A stretch of DNA of 64,000 nt from UBA937 sp031549725 (GCA_031549725.1 JAVBPH010000028.1:32503-96502); one strand, 5' to 3'; shown: positions 39,978 to 49,859, counted from the stretch's first letter. The notes: generated by a model from the sequence alone, not told the origin. Translations and numbers: made by a program.

Positions 39978-42293
39978 ATGGACAATGAATACGTTCTAGA
40001 TGCAATCCTTTCGGACCCGGCATTTTCCCAGGGAGTGGTGGTTAAAAAACATATAAAACCCCGGGAAGGAGATTACGTTTCCTTTCCTGAAGATCTGGAC
40101 AACCGGATTGTGCAAGCCCTGGAGGAAAGGGGTATTACCCGGATATATTCCCATCAGGGTCAGGTCTGGAACCAGCTCCGGATCGGCAGGAATGTGGTGG
40201 TGGTGACCCCCACAGCTTCGGGAAAAACCCTTTGCTATAATCTTCCGGTTATGCAGTCCCTGCTGCGGGATGAACAGGCCCGGGCGCTGTATCTTTTCCC
40301 CACCAAGGCCCTTTCCCAGGATCAGCAGTCGGAATTGAATGAGCTGGTGGAGTCCTCCGATGGCGCTATTCCGGTAAAAATCTGCACCTATGATGGGGAC
40401 ACCCCGGAATCGCTGAGGGTTGCGGCCAGGGATTCCGGAAGGATCGTCATATCGAATCCCGACATGCTTCATGCCGGGGTGCTGCCGAACCATCCCAAAT
40501 GGATTAAGTTTTTTTCGAACCTGAAATTTGTTGTTATTGATGAAGCCCATACCTACCGGGGTGTGTTCGGAAGCCATGTGGCGAATGTTATCAGACGGCT
40601 GAAACGGATAGCGGCTTTTTATGGTTCCCATCCCAGGTTTATTCTCTGTTCCGCCACCATCGCAAATCCCAGGGAACTGGCAGAATCATTAATTGGTGAG
40701 GAAGTTACCCTGGTGGATAAAAATGGCGCCCCGGGAGGGGAAAAAATCGTGGTTCTCTATAATCCTCCTTTAGTTGATGCTGTCCAGGGAATCCGCCGCA
40801 GCTCGGTTACCGAGAGCCGCAGGTGGATGCTGGCTTTTCTGACCGCGGGAATTAAAACAATCCTGTTTGCCCATTCCCGGGTGAAGACCGAAGTGGCGGC
40901 CAGTTATGTTAATGAGGATTTGAAAAACATGTTTACCGAAAACCGCCATATAAAGGTTGAAGCCTACCGGGGAGGGCTGCTCCCCAATGAACGCCGGGAA
41001 ATAGAACAGGGCCTCCGGGAAGGTACCATCCAGGGGGTGGTTTCCACCAATGCTTTGGAATTAGGAATTGATATTGGCGGACTGGATGCTTCTATTGTAG
41101 CAGGCTTCCCCGGTTCTTTTAATTCATTCTGGCAGCAGAGCGGCCGGGCGGGCCGGCGGGGAGGGGTTTCGGTTTCGGTTTTTGTCGCCACTTCATCCCC
41201 TTTGGATCAGTTTATCATCCAGAATCCGGATTGGTTTTTTGGTACCGGTTCGGAGGAGGGGCGCCTGGACCCGCAGAATCCCTATATATTAACCGACCAC
41301 GTCAAGTGCGCCGCTTTTGAGCTGCCCTTCAAGGATGACCTGATTGCGAACGGCCACGAACCCTTCGGAAAGGATATTGATACGGTTCTGGGATTCCTTG
41401 AGGAGGACGGCATCCTCCGGCATACCGGCGGAAGATGGTTTTGGGCGAATCAATCCTATCCCGCAGAAGGGATCAGCCTCCGGTCGGCCACGGCGGATAA
41501 CGTGGTTATTGTGGACATTACCCAGGGAAGAAACCAGGTGATCGGTGAAATGGACCGGCCCAGCGCCAAGGAACTGATTTTTAAAAATGCGGTATACATC
41601 CACCGGGGACGGCAGTACCTGGTGGAATCCCTGGATATTGAAAACCGGAAATGCCTGGTCCAGGAAGCCGATGTGAATTACTTCACCGATGGCCTGGTGA
41701 AAACCGATATTAATGTTTTATCCGAGGATGAACATTTTATATTAAACCAGGGTGACGCCGGTCCGGTCTGTACTGCTGTTTTAGGAGATGTCCTGGTCCG
41801 GTCCCAGGTGACCAAATTCAAAAAGCTCCGGTTCCACACCCATGAAAATATCGGGTTTGGTACCATAGAACTTCCGGAAGAGGAGATGCAGACCAGGACC
41901 CTGGTTTTCCTTTTTGGTCCCGAAACGGAAGCGGGAAAGGTGCTTGCAGAATTTGATCAAGAAGGGATAGGATCTATTTTAAGCGGCACCGGAACATTGA
42001 TGAAAAAAATTGCCCCCCTTTACCTGCTCTGTGATCCCAGGGATCTGGGAATAGCCCCCAGGGTACGGGATCCGCATTTCGGTTTACCCGCAATATACCT
42101 GTATGATAAATATCCCGGCGGAACCGGGTTGGCGGAAGCTCTCATGAACCATGCCCGGGAAATTTTTAAAACCATCCGGAGTGTGGTGTACGATTGTCCC
42201 TGCCAGGGAGGTTGTCCATCCTGTGCGGGACCAGGGGAAAACAAGGATGGGGTAAAACTGTTTGTCCGCAGTCTGGCGGGAAAAACGGATTAA
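39978..42293 (+). CDS. MrfA/YprA-like DEAD-box DNA helicase with C-terminal four-cysteine domain
   Basis: Superfamily 2 helicase: PTASGKTLCYNLP (motif I), VIDEAHTYRG (II), LCSATIANP (III), QQSGRAGRRG (VI). The C-terminal DUF1998-like part carries CPCQGGCPSCAG, a four-cysteine metal site as in Bacillus MrfA, which repairs mitomycin lesions with MrfB. 771 residues. The next gene, three bases away, encodes an MrfB-like nuclease, supporting the assignment. Confidence 0.85.
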   Translation: MDNEYVLDAILSDPAFSQGVVVKKHIKPREGDYVSFPEDLDNRIVQALEERGITRIYSHQGQVWNQLRIGRNVVVVTPTASGKTLCYNLPVMQSLLRDEQARALYLFPTKALSQDQQSELNELVESSDGAIPVKICTYDGDTPESLRVAARDSGRIVISNPDMLHAGVLPNHPKWIKFFSNLKFVVIDEAHTYRGVFGSHVANVIRRLKRIAAFYGSHPRFILCSATIANPRELAESLIGEEVTLVDKNGAPGGEKIVVLYNPPLVDAVQGIRRSSVTESRRWMLAFLTAGIKTILFAHSRVKTEVAASYVNEDLKNMFTENRHIKVEAYRGGLLPNERREIEQGLREGTIQGVVSTNALELGIDIGGLDASIVAGFPGSFNSFWQQSGRAGRRGGVSVSVFVATSSPLDQFIIQNPDWFFGTGSEEGRLDPQNPYILTDHVKCAAFELPFKDDLIANGHEPFGKDIDTVLGFLEEDGILRHTGGRWFWANQSYPAEGISLRSATADNVVIVDITQGRNQVIGEMDRPSAKELIFKNAVYIHRGRQYLVESLDIENRKCLVQEADVNYFTDGLVKTDINVLSEDEHFILNQGDAGPVCTAVLGDVLVRSQVTKFKKLRFHTHENIGFGTIELPEEEMQTRTLVFLFGPETEAGKVLAEFDQEGIGSILSGTGTLMKKIAPLYLLCDPRDLGIAPRVRDPHFGLPAIYLYDKYPGGTGLAEALMNHAREIFKTIRSVVYDCPCQGGCPSCAGPGENKDGVKLFVRSLAGKTD

Positions 42294-42296
42294 TCC

Positions 42297-43532
42297 ATGG
42301 CCTCCAACCTTAAAAGCCGTCTCCGGCGGATCAGAAATATGGCCCAGTCTGAAAAACCCGGGCCGGTCCCCCAGGTCCCGGAGGACAATCCGGTTTGTCC
42401 ATCCGGGTTCGGGAATGAATGGACCGCCCTGGGGTATAAGGTTTTAAAACGGAGCATTGCCGGTGATTCAACATATAATCTCCCTCCGGTTCTTCCGGAA
42501 GAAATAAAAATTCTTGTCCCGGATTTTTCCAGGAGTAACAGAAAAAATATCAGGCCGGAGGATTTGATTTTTTTTGACCTGGAAACCACGGGCCTTTCCG
42601 GAGGAGCCGGAACGGTGGCATTTCTGGCTGCCCTGGGATATTTTTCCAAGGTTGGGGATTCCCCGGGCTACTCCCTGCGGATAGACCAGTATCTTTTGCT
42701 GGACTATCCCGGAGAGCCGGATTTTCTTGAAGCGGTTATTCCTTGTTTAAATGATGGTGGAAAATTTGTAGTCAGTTACAATGGAAAAAGCTTTGATACA
42801 AAACTTTTCCGCACCCGGTGCCTCATGAACGGCATCAGGCCGCCGGAGTATTATGAGGCGGATCTTCTTCACCCGGCCAGGCGTCTCTGGAAACGGGTCC
42901 TGCCCAGCTGTTCCCAGGCGGAGATCGAAGTATCGATCCTTGGTCTGGACCGGACCGGTGATGTTTCCGGAGCGTTTGCCCCCCAGATATGGTTTGATTT
43001 TTTGAAAAGCCAGGATCCGGCGGATTTATTAAAAATCTGCGGTCATAATAAAAAGGATATCGAAGGTTTGGCTTCACTGTTAACCCTGATGCTGGATATA
43101 TCAGTCAGCCCCCTGGAGGTTTTATCCAAATATTCATTTGATGTGGAAGCCCTTGCCCTAAGATGGCGGGATTTTGTCAGGTGGTTTCCGGATAACCCGG
43201 CCCTAGGGCAGCAGGCAGAAAACCTGATGACCTTTTCCGTAGAAAAAAAATATCATAAATGTATGTATGTCTACGGATATGAACTGATGAAAAAAGGAAA
43301 TCATGCTGCTGGGATTCCCCTGCTCTGTGAACTGGCAGAAATGGAAACCACCGCATCCATCAGGATATCCGCACTGAACAGCCTGGCGATTGATGCGGAA
43401 TGGCGTCTTAAGGATGCCATCAAGGCACTGAACTATGTGGATAGCCTTCTGCAGATGGAAGACCTGGGAGAATCCTTCCGGAAAAAAATGGATAAAAAAC
43501 GTGAACGCCTTCTGAAAAAGTTGTCATTTTAA
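42297..43532 (+). CDS. MrfB/YprB-like exonuclease (RNase H-fold)
   Basis: 411 residues. The DEDD-type exonuclease fold starts at about residue 95 with FFDLETTGLSGGAGT, carrying the first catalytic Asp-Glu pair, then VSYNGKSFDTKLFRTR and a late CGHNKKDIEGLASL with the last Asp. The C-terminal 130 residues are helical repeats. It pairs with the helicase gene just upstream and should degrade or trim damaged strands. Confidence 0.85.
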   Translation: MASNLKSRLRRIRNMAQSEKPGPVPQVPEDNPVCPSGFGNEWTALGYKVLKRSIAGDSTYNLPPVLPEEIKILVPDFSRSNRKNIRPEDLIFFDLETTGLSGGAGTVAFLAALGYFSKVGDSPGYSLRIDQYLLLDYPGEPDFLEAVIPCLNDGGKFVVSYNGKSFDTKLFRTRCLMNGIRPPEYYEADLLHPARRLWKRVLPSCSQAEIEVSILGLDRTGDVSGAFAPQIWFDFLKSQDPADLLKICGHNKKDIEGLASLLTLMLDISVSPLEVLSKYSFDVEALALRWRDFVRWFPDNPALGQQAENLMTFSVEKKYHKCMYVYGYELMKKGNHAAGIPLLCELAEMETTASIRISALNSLAIDAEWRLKDAIKALNYVDSLLQMEDLGESFRKKMDKKRERLLKKLSF

Positions 43533-43585
43533 AAAAGATTCCGGTTTTAACCGCATTCTGAAGGGAGATCATTCCCGTTGGTCAG

Positions 43586-43727
43586 TTAGGGAACCGCTGA
43601 TTCAACCGGTCGCAATATGCGACCAATCAGCGGTTCCCTCCGCAATTCTTTGTTGCACAAAGAATTGTTTGCATTAAAGAATACACTGATTAATGCTCTA
43701 TAGGCATTAATCAGTGTTTCCTTAGAT
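43586..43727. repeat. Repeat family C, copy 1 (142 bp, three hairpins)
   Basis: Hairpin 1 is AGGGAACCGCTGATT/AATCAGCGGTTCCCT with inner GGTCGC/GCGACC. Hairpin 2 is CAATTCTTTGT/ACAAAGAATTG. Hairpin 3 is ACACTGATTAATGC/GCATTAATCAGTGT. It matches the copy at 47201 at 133 of 142 positions. The remaining parts of the 43533-43927 gap contain no gene that can be supported. Confidence 0.85.
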
Positions 43728-43927
43728 ACTTCAGGGCTTTCCCTGATCATGATAATAGGCGGTCCCTGGGGCTCCCGAAGGGACTGGGGGGAATTTTTTT
43801 TCTTGCAGATGATTTCGAAGGCTTCAATCACCGGGGGAAATATTCCCGGGAAGGGCCGGGTTTTCCGCTGTGTATTATCTTTCGATAAATTTCATACCCT
43901 TTGAATAAAATACACCTGAAGCGCAGT

Positions 43928-45928
43928 TTATATAAATAGCTTTTTTATTTCTGCAAAATAATCTTCCGCCTGGGCGGAGGTTTCTATTATCTGGTCCTCA
44001 TGGATTTCCACCAGGTGTTCCGGAATTTCCACCAGGAAGGGTGATGGCATGCAATCAATAGTATTCTGAAGTCTTTTCCTTTGGAGGCAGCTGGTGATGT
44101 ACAGTTTGTCCCTGGCCCTGGTGATGGCCACGTAAAAAAGACGGCGCTCCTCTTCGATATTGCCGTCCCCTTCTTCCAGGCTTCTGGCATGGGGAATAAT
44201 TCCGTCCTCGGCGCCGGCAATAAAAACCACCGGAAATTCCAGCCCCTTGGAAGCGTGAATCGTCATCAGGTTGACCTTTCCCTTGCCGGCCTCATCATCC
44301 CCGTCATCCCGGGTAATGAGGCTGATCCTGTTCAGGTAAGGATACAGGGTGGGATCAAAGTTGTCCGGATCATTCTCCCAGGTTTCAATGGATTGGATCA
44401 GGCTCTCTATGTTGAGGAACTTCCACCGGGCAGCCTTTTCATTCTTGCTGAATTCCGTAACCAGGTACGACCAGTAATCAATGGAATCCACCAAAGCCCT
44501 GACCTTTTGGGAAAGTCCTTTTTTCCCCAGAATTTCCGTCTTATAGGTTTCGATCAAGGTCATGAACGAATCCACCTCGACCCGGCCTTTTTCTGGGAAC
44601 AGGGTATCCTTGGCAAACCGGAGTTTACCCATGGCATCCCATAGGGAGGAATGGTTCTTTTTCGCCAGTTCCGTGATATGGCTGATGGTATTTTTCCCTA
44701 TTCCCCTGCGGGGAGTGTTGATGATCCGCAGCAGGTTTACATCATCGTTTTCATTGGCAATAACCCTGAGGTAACTGACTATATCCTTTATTTCCTTGCG
44801 CTGGAAAAAACTGGTTCCCCCGGAAACCCGGTAGGGAATATTTTCCGCCAGGAATGCCTCTTCAATATGGCGGGTCATGGAGTTGGTTCTGATCAATACA
44901 CCGAAATCATCATACTTCAGCTTTTCCTGGATCAATACGGTTTTGATCCGGGATGCAATAAAATCGGCTTCCTCGCTTTCATTTTGGGGATAGTAAATCT
45001 CAATGGGCTTTCCCCCCTCATTTCCTGACCAGAGGGTTTTTTCCTTCCTGTTGCTGTTATTCCTGATAACCCCGTTGGCTGCTTCCAGGATGGTACTGGT
45101 GGACCGGTAGTTCTGTTCCAGTTTAATTTCCCTGACCCCGGGAAAATCATTTTCAAACATCAGCAGGTTCTCGTAATTTGCTCCCCGCCAGGAATAGATG
45201 GACTGGTCATCGTCGCCTACTACACATACGTTTTTGTCCGCCAGGAGGTGCATCATGTTGTATTGGGTAAGGCTGGTGTCCTGAAATTCGTCCACCATAA
45301 TGTATTTATACCGGGATTTGTACCGGTCCCTGATTTCCGGGAACTGTTCAAAGATTGATATGGGAAGTACCAGGAGATCATCAAAATCTACGGCGTTGAA
45401 AATCTTCAGGCTGTTCTGGTATTCCTTATAGATCTTTTCATATGCTTCATTGGCACCGTCCCCCCACCGGAAACGGCCGGTTTTTACATTGGAAAAAAGC
45501 TGGCCCAGGGCATACAGATCGGTGTTTTCCGCGGAAAGGCCGCAGTCCCGGACACAATCCTTGATAAGCTGGGTACGGTCGGTTTCATCATAGATCGAAA
45601 AATTTTTCCGGAACCCCAGGTGTTCAATTTCTTCCCGGAGAACCCGGACCCCAAATGCATGAAAGGTACTTACCGTAAGGTTCTGGAGTTTTTTCCCGGT
45701 GAGTTCCTTGACCCGGCTTTCCATTTCCCGGGCAGCCTTGTTGGTAAAGGTAAGCGCCAGGATGGCCGATTGGGGAATCCCTTTTTCGAGCATATGGGCA
45801 ATCCGGTAGGTGATGACCCGGGTTTTTCCGGAACCCGCACCGGCAATAATCAGTACGGGACCTTCAATAGCTTTAACCGCATCACACTGATGCTCATTTA
45901 GTTCGGCTTCAAAATTAAGTTTAGGCAT
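43928..45928 (-). CDS. UvrD/PcrA/Rep-type superfamily 1 DNA helicase
   Basis: ATP-dependent 3'-5' helicase for repair and replication restart. Motif Ia/I GAGSGKTRVITYRIAHML, motif II VDEFQDTS, motif III GDDDQSIYSWRGA, motif IV EQNYRST, motif V TIHASKGLEFPVVF and motif VI YVAITRA are all present. 666 residues is somewhat short; the C-terminal extension of PcrA is missing, closer to Rep. Transcribed leftward. Confidence 0.9.
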   Translation of the reverse strand: MPKLNFEAELNEHQCDAVKAIEGPVLIIAGAGSGKTRVITYRIAHMLEKGIPQSAILALTFTNKAAREMESRVKELTGKKLQNLTVSTFHAFGVRVLREEIEHLGFRKNFSIYDETDRTQLIKDCVRDCGLSAENTDLYALGQLFSNVKTGRFRWGDGANEAYEKIYKEYQNSLKIFNAVDFDDLLVLPISIFEQFPEIRDRYKSRYKYIMVDEFQDTSLTQYNMMHLLADKNVCVVGDDDQSIYSWRGANYENLLMFENDFPGVREIKLEQNYRSTSTILEAANGVIRNNSNRKEKTLWSGNEGGKPIEIYYPQNESEEADFIASRIKTVLIQEKLKYDDFGVLIRTNSMTRHIEEAFLAENIPYRVSGGTSFFQRKEIKDIVSYLRVIANENDDVNLLRIINTPRRGIGKNTISHITELAKKNHSSLWDAMGKLRFAKDTLFPEKGRVEVDSFMTLIETYKTEILGKKGLSQKVRALVDSIDYWSYLVTEFSKNEKAARWKFLNIESLIQSIETWENDPDNFDPTLYPYLNRISLITRDDGDDEAGKGKVNLMTIHASKGLEFPVVFIAGAEDGIIPHARSLEEGDGNIEEERRLFYVAITRARDKLYITSCLQRKRLQNTIDCMPSPFLVEIPEHLVEIHEDQIIETSAQAEDYFAEIKKLFI

Positions 45929-45953
45929 GATTCTCCGTTGGACCAGTGTTTTC

Positions 45954-46436
45954 CTAGACGCGTTTTATGAAAAAATCAAAGGCATGGATCCCCAGGGTAG
46001 CCACCGCCGTAACAATTGTTCCCGAAATAATTACCCCTATGACAACCGCCAAAAGGGTTTTTCTTTTGCTTAAACCCAGGACCCAGGCTCCCAGGGTTCC
46101 TGTCCAGGCACCGGTCAGGGGAAAGGGAACTGCCACAAAGACAGCTATACCGAACCAGCCCCATTTTTCCACGCCCGCATGTAATTTATTCCGGGCTCTC
46201 TCGATAAATTTGTTGAAGAATTTTTCGTACCATTTCATTTTTAAAAACAATTTATGGAAGGTGGAAAGAAATACCCAGCAGAAAGGAGCCACCAGGGCGT
46301 TCACGAAGGTTCCAAAACAAAAAGCCCAGTACCAGGGAATCCCGTTGGCTATGGCAAAGGGGATTCCCCCCCGGAGTTCGGATATAGGCAAAAAACTTAA
46401 AAATGCGGTCCAGAATAAAATCGCAAACCTACTCAT
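45954..46436 (-). CDS. Small multidrug export-family membrane protein (COG2426)
   Basis: 160 residues, about four to five membrane segments, with the family blocks LPISELRGGIPFAIANG near the N-terminus and VAVPFPLTGAWTGTLGAWVLGL in the middle. Transport function for this family is only inferred. The start overlaps the rdgB stop by four bases (ATGA), and the gene lies 25 bases upstream of the helicase. Confidence 0.85.
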   Translation of the reverse strand: MSRFAILFWTAFLSFLPISELRGGIPFAIANGIPWYWAFCFGTFVNALVAPFCWVFLSTFHKLFLKMKWYEKFFNKFIERARNKLHAGVEKWGWFGIAVFVAVPFPLTGAWTGTLGAWVLGLSKRKTLLAVVIGVIISGTIVTAVATLGIHAFDFFIKRV

Positions 46437-47023
46437 AGCTGTAAATTCCTTAAAATTTCTCCAATCAGTTTTCCCGCTTTCCCCCGGTGGCTGATCCGGT
46501 TTTTTTCTTCTTCAGGCAGTTCCGCCACGGTCATGCCCTGTTCCGGAATGTAAAGCACCGGATCGTAACCAAAACCGCCGGTTCCCCTGCCGCTGCTGAT
46601 AAGTTCTCCCTCCAGGGTTTCCTGGACAATAAAAAACCGGTCCGGGTTGATGAGCAGCACCATGGCACAGACAAAGCGGGCTTTCCTGTTGGGATTATCC
46701 CCCAGCTCTTTTATAAGAAGGACGTTCCGTTCGGTGTCCTTAAGCTTGTGTCCACCCTCGCTGCCGTACCGGGCGGAATAAATTCCCGGGCGTCCTCCCA
46801 GGGCCTCCACGCAGATACCCGAATCATCAGCAATAACAGGTTCCTTCACCAAATCGTAAAGTGCCCTGGCTTTAATCATTGAATTTTCCGCAAAGGTGGT
46901 TCCGGTTTCCTCAGGATCAAATTCGAGTCCCGCATCCTTGGGGATCTTTATAATATGTTCAGGGAAAATTGCCGCAATTTCCTTTTTTTTGTGATCATTC
47001 CCGCTGGCTAACCAAATTGTCAT
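46433..47023 (-). CDS. rdgB: XTP/dITP pyrophosphatase (RdgB/HAM1)
   Basis: House-cleaning enzyme that removes non-canonical purine nucleotides. LASGNDHKKKEIAAIF, FAENSMIKARALYD, VIADDSGICVEALGG and the late FGYDPVLY and ISHRGKA blocks give the full catalytic set. 196 residues is typical. It begins a short leftward operon with the membrane protein and helicase genes. Confidence 0.95.
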   Translation of the reverse strand: MTIWLASGNDHKKKEIAAIFPEHIIKIPKDAGLEFDPEETGTTFAENSMIKARALYDLVKEPVIADDSGICVEALGGRPGIYSARYGSEGGHKLKDTERNVLLIKELGDNPNRKARFVCAMVLLINPDRFFIVQETLEGELISSGRGTGGFGYDPVLYIPEQGMTVAELPEEEKNRISHRGKAGKLIGEILRNLQL

Positions 47024-47200
47024 AATAATTCATTCTAGCAGAAAAAAGGATGGAATTGCTATATTATAAGGAACCCGGGGAACAATCAAAATAAGTAATA
47101 TATCCGAAATTATGACGATTTTTTAATATTTTGTGTAAATATTTATCTAAATGATGCGGAATAATGATCCAGGGGAATCTCCGAAAACCCGATTGGATTT

Positions 47201-47342
47201 TTAGGGAACCGCTGATTAAACCGGCCGCAATATGCGGCCAATCAGCGGTTCCCTCCGCAATTCTTTGTTGCACAAAGAATTGCCTGCATTAAAGAATACA
47301 CTGATTAATGCTCTGTGGGCATCAATCAATGTTTCCTTAGAT
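47201..47342. repeat. Repeat family C, copy 2 (142 bp, three hairpins)
   Basis: Same orientation and length as copy 1. Nine differences, two of which (T to C and A to G) change the inner stem from GGTCGC/GCGACC to GGCCGC/GCGGCC and keep it paired. The flanks (47024-47200 and 47343-47475) show no further gene or repeat. Confidence 0.85.
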
Positions 47343-47475
47343 GTTTTCCTTAAAGAAATTTCTGATATATCGTTTTTCTGGTTTTATTTTGATTTGATTA
47401 AAGCAGAAACTGAAAAAGGGTACATACTGTAGATGAATATGTTAATTCAGGAATGGTGTTTTTTCCGGAGATTTT

Positions 47476-49416
47476 ATGTATGATACCCTAAGACCAGGAA
47501 CTATGCAGGACAAGTACGGTATATTAAAAGAACATTTTGGGTTTCCCTCTTTCAGGCCGGGCCAGGAAAAACTTATTGATATGATTATGGACAGCCGGGA
47601 TGTCCTGGGAATTATGCCCACCGGCGGGGGAAAAAGTCTCTGTTATCAGATTCCGGCGCTTCTGCTGGACGGCACAGGTCTCGTTATTTCCCCTTTAATC
47701 AGTCTCATGAAAGACCAGGTGAATGCCCTGGAGGATGGAGGAATCCCCGCGGCTTTTATCAACAGTTCCCTTTCTTCCCAGGATTACTATAATACCCTGA
47801 AAAAAGCCGGGGAAAAATATTATAAAATTATTTACATTGCCCCGGAAAGTCTTTTTAAACCGGATATCCTGAACCTGATTCAAAGTACCGGCGTATCCCT
47901 TCTTGTGGTGGATGAAGCCCACTGTATTTCCCATTGGGGTCATGATTTCAGACCAGCCTATACAAATATTAAAAACTTCCTGGGGATGTTAAGTTCCAGA
48001 CCAAGGGTTGCATGCTTTACCGCTACCGCCACGGGGAAGGTCAAGGAAGATATTATCCGTATGCTGGGCTTATCCGATCCTTTTGTGCTAACCACGGGGT
48101 TTGACAGGACCAATCTCTATTTTGGGGTGGAGAAGCCCGAGAACAGGAATACCCGGCTTACGGAATTGCTTAAGGAACGGAAAGGCCAGAGCGGTATTAT
48201 TTACTGTTCCACCAGGAAAGCCGTGGATGAATTATATGTGACCCTGGGAAAGAAGGGTTTTCCCGTGACCAAGTACCATGCCGGCCTGGATGATACGGAA
48301 CGTCATGGCAACCAGGATGATTTTCTTTTTGACCGGAAACCGGTGATGATTGCCACCAATGCCTTTGGTATGGGAATTGATAAATCCAACGTATCCTTTG
48401 TAATCCATTACCAGATGCCGAAAAATATTGAAAGCTATTACCAGGAAGCGGGAAGGGCAGGCCGGGACGGTGCTCCCGCGGACTGCATTCTGCTGTACAG
48501 TCCCCAGGATGTCCGGATTAACCAGTTCCTCATAAAACAAAGTCAGGGCGAAGAACCTGCGGATCCCCGGATCGTTGAACAAAAACTGGAATTGCTCAAA
48601 CACATGACCTTTTATGCTGCATCTTCGGATTGTCTCAGGTCCCGGATCCTTACATACTTTGGTGAAACCGTCCCGGCCTACTGCGGAAACTGTTCCAACT
48701 GCAGGGGCAGTTTTGAGGAAGTGGATATTTCAATTGATGCCCAGAAAATTGTCTCCTGCGTTTACCGGCTCCTTGAACGTGGCCGGAGAATGGGGAAAGC
48801 CATGATCTGCAATATTCTCAAGGGAAGCCGCAGTGAAAAAATCCAGAGCGCCTACCTCCATGAATTAAGCACCTATGGAATCATGGCTGACACGGATACC
48901 CGGCGGCTGAGGAAGATTATCGATTTTCTCATTGAAAAGGGATACCTGGCAGTCGAAGGTACCGAATACCCTGTGGTGATTCCCACAGAAAAGAGCCGGC
49001 GGTTTATAAAAGAAAAACCGGTCCTTACTATGATGATGCACCAGGAAAAGAAAAGTAAAATTCCTGAAACTGAAGAAACAGATCAGGATTCCCTCCCGCA
49101 GTCCCGGGTGTCTCCATTGGTAATTGATGAAAAGCTGTACGGCAAACTGAAAAAACTCAGAACCCGGCTGGCATCCGAAGCAAAAGTTCCGGCATATGTC
49201 ATTTTCTCCGACGCCTCATTAAGGGATATGGCTTCGAAGGCTCCGGTTACCGCCGCTGATTTTTTGGAAATTTCCGGGGTGGGCCTGGTGAAGCAGGAAC
49301 GGTATGGTTACGTGTTTACCGAGTTAATCCGTCAGTATAAAGCCCATTATGAAAGCCTCCCCGACAGGGGAACCTATGAGGATTTTTCCCTTCAGTCCCC
49401 GGCGGACCAATGTTAA
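47476..49416 (+). CDS. recQ: RecQ-family DNA helicase
   Basis: 3'-5' helicase of recombination repair. The motif 0 FRPGQEKLID, motif I PTGGGKSLCYQIP, DEAH box VVDEAHCISHWGHDF, and motif VI QEAGRAGRDG are clear. The RQC zinc site is CLRSRILTYFG...CGNCSNC, and a C-terminal HRDC domain starts near residue 550 (LYGKLKKLRTRLASE). 646 residues. The ATG has CCGGAGA upstream. Confidence 0.95.
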   Translation: MYDTLRPGTMQDKYGILKEHFGFPSFRPGQEKLIDMIMDSRDVLGIMPTGGGKSLCYQIPALLLDGTGLVISPLISLMKDQVNALEDGGIPAAFINSSLSSQDYYNTLKKAGEKYYKIIYIAPESLFKPDILNLIQSTGVSLLVVDEAHCISHWGHDFRPAYTNIKNFLGMLSSRPRVACFTATATGKVKEDIIRMLGLSDPFVLTTGFDRTNLYFGVEKPENRNTRLTELLKERKGQSGIIYCSTRKAVDELYVTLGKKGFPVTKYHAGLDDTERHGNQDDFLFDRKPVMIATNAFGMGIDKSNVSFVIHYQMPKNIESYYQEAGRAGRDGAPADCILLYSPQDVRINQFLIKQSQGEEPADPRIVEQKLELLKHMTFYAASSDCLRSRILTYFGETVPAYCGNCSNCRGSFEEVDISIDAQKIVSCVYRLLERGRRMGKAMICNILKGSRSEKIQSAYLHELSTYGIMADTDTRRLRKIIDFLIEKGYLAVEGTEYPVVIPTEKSRRFIKEKPVLTMMMHQEKKSKIPETEETDQDSLPQSRVSPLVIDEKLYGKLKKLRTRLASEAKVPAYVIFSDASLRDMASKAPVTAADFLEISGVGLVKQERYGYVFTELIRQYKAHYESLPDRGTYEDFSLQSPADQC

Positions 49417-49498
49417 AAGTATTGACAACCCTGTAAATTAAGGAGTCACAGTTAATAGGATTGTGTTTAAAAAAATTTTTACAAAAGTGTATATACTA

Positions 49499-49527
49499 TT
49501 GACTATATACAAAAATGCATGTATATT
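49499..49527 (+). promoter_or_regulatory. brnTA promoter with TATATAC repeats
   Basis: TTGACT (49499-49504), 17 bases, TATATT (49522-49527), then GGAGG and the ATG at 49542. GTATATAC just upstream of the -35, TATATAC in the spacer and GTATAT at the -10 are repeated related sites that could bind the BrnA antitoxin. Confidence 0.7.
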
Positions 49528-49541
49528 AAAGGAGGATAGAT

Positions 49542-49859
49542 ATGGGACAGACCGTAATCAGCTATGATGGCAGATTTGCCTGGGATGCGGTTAAAAGCGA
49601 AATGAACAGGAAAAAACATGGGCTGGCCTTTGATGAAGTTCTGGACATGTTTTCGGATCCGTTTATGCTGGAAATTTACGACGAACCCCATTCTTCCTTT
49701 TTTGAGCAGCGGAATATGGGAATAGCCCGCTGGAAAAACCAGGTGCTGACCAGTGCATACGCTGAACATGGCAGCAGGATCCGGATAATAACGGTGCGGA
49801 AATCTACTCCAAAAGAAGAGGAGGCTTTTTATGGATACATCGAAAAAAATCTCCTATAG
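49542..49859 (+). CDS. brnT: BrnT-family toxin
   Basis: RNase toxin with RelE-like fold. FAWDAVKSEMNRKKHGLAFDEVLDMF near the N-terminus and RIITVRKSTPKEEEAFY near the C-terminus are family hallmarks. 105 residues, slightly longer than average (about 90). GGAGG precedes the ATG. It overlaps the antitoxin gene by 29 bases. Confidence 0.85.
   Translation: MGQTVISYDGRFAWDAVKSEMNRKKHGLAFDEVLDMFSDPFMLEIYDEPHSSFFEQRNMGIARWKNQVLTSAYAEHGSRIRIITVRKSTPKEEEAFYGYIEKNLL

Noticed and set aside
43586..43831. 81-residue minus-strand open frame
   Set aside because: Most of it is repeat family C read through its hairpins; the rest has no ribosome-binding site or recognisable domain.
44081..44644. 187-residue open frame antisense to the UvrD-type helicase
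   Set aside because: Fully inside a gene with all helicase motifs; no start signal or domain.
47064..47432. Small frames on both strands between rdgB and recQ
   Set aside because: They overlap the family C repeat or AT-rich spacer and lack start signals.
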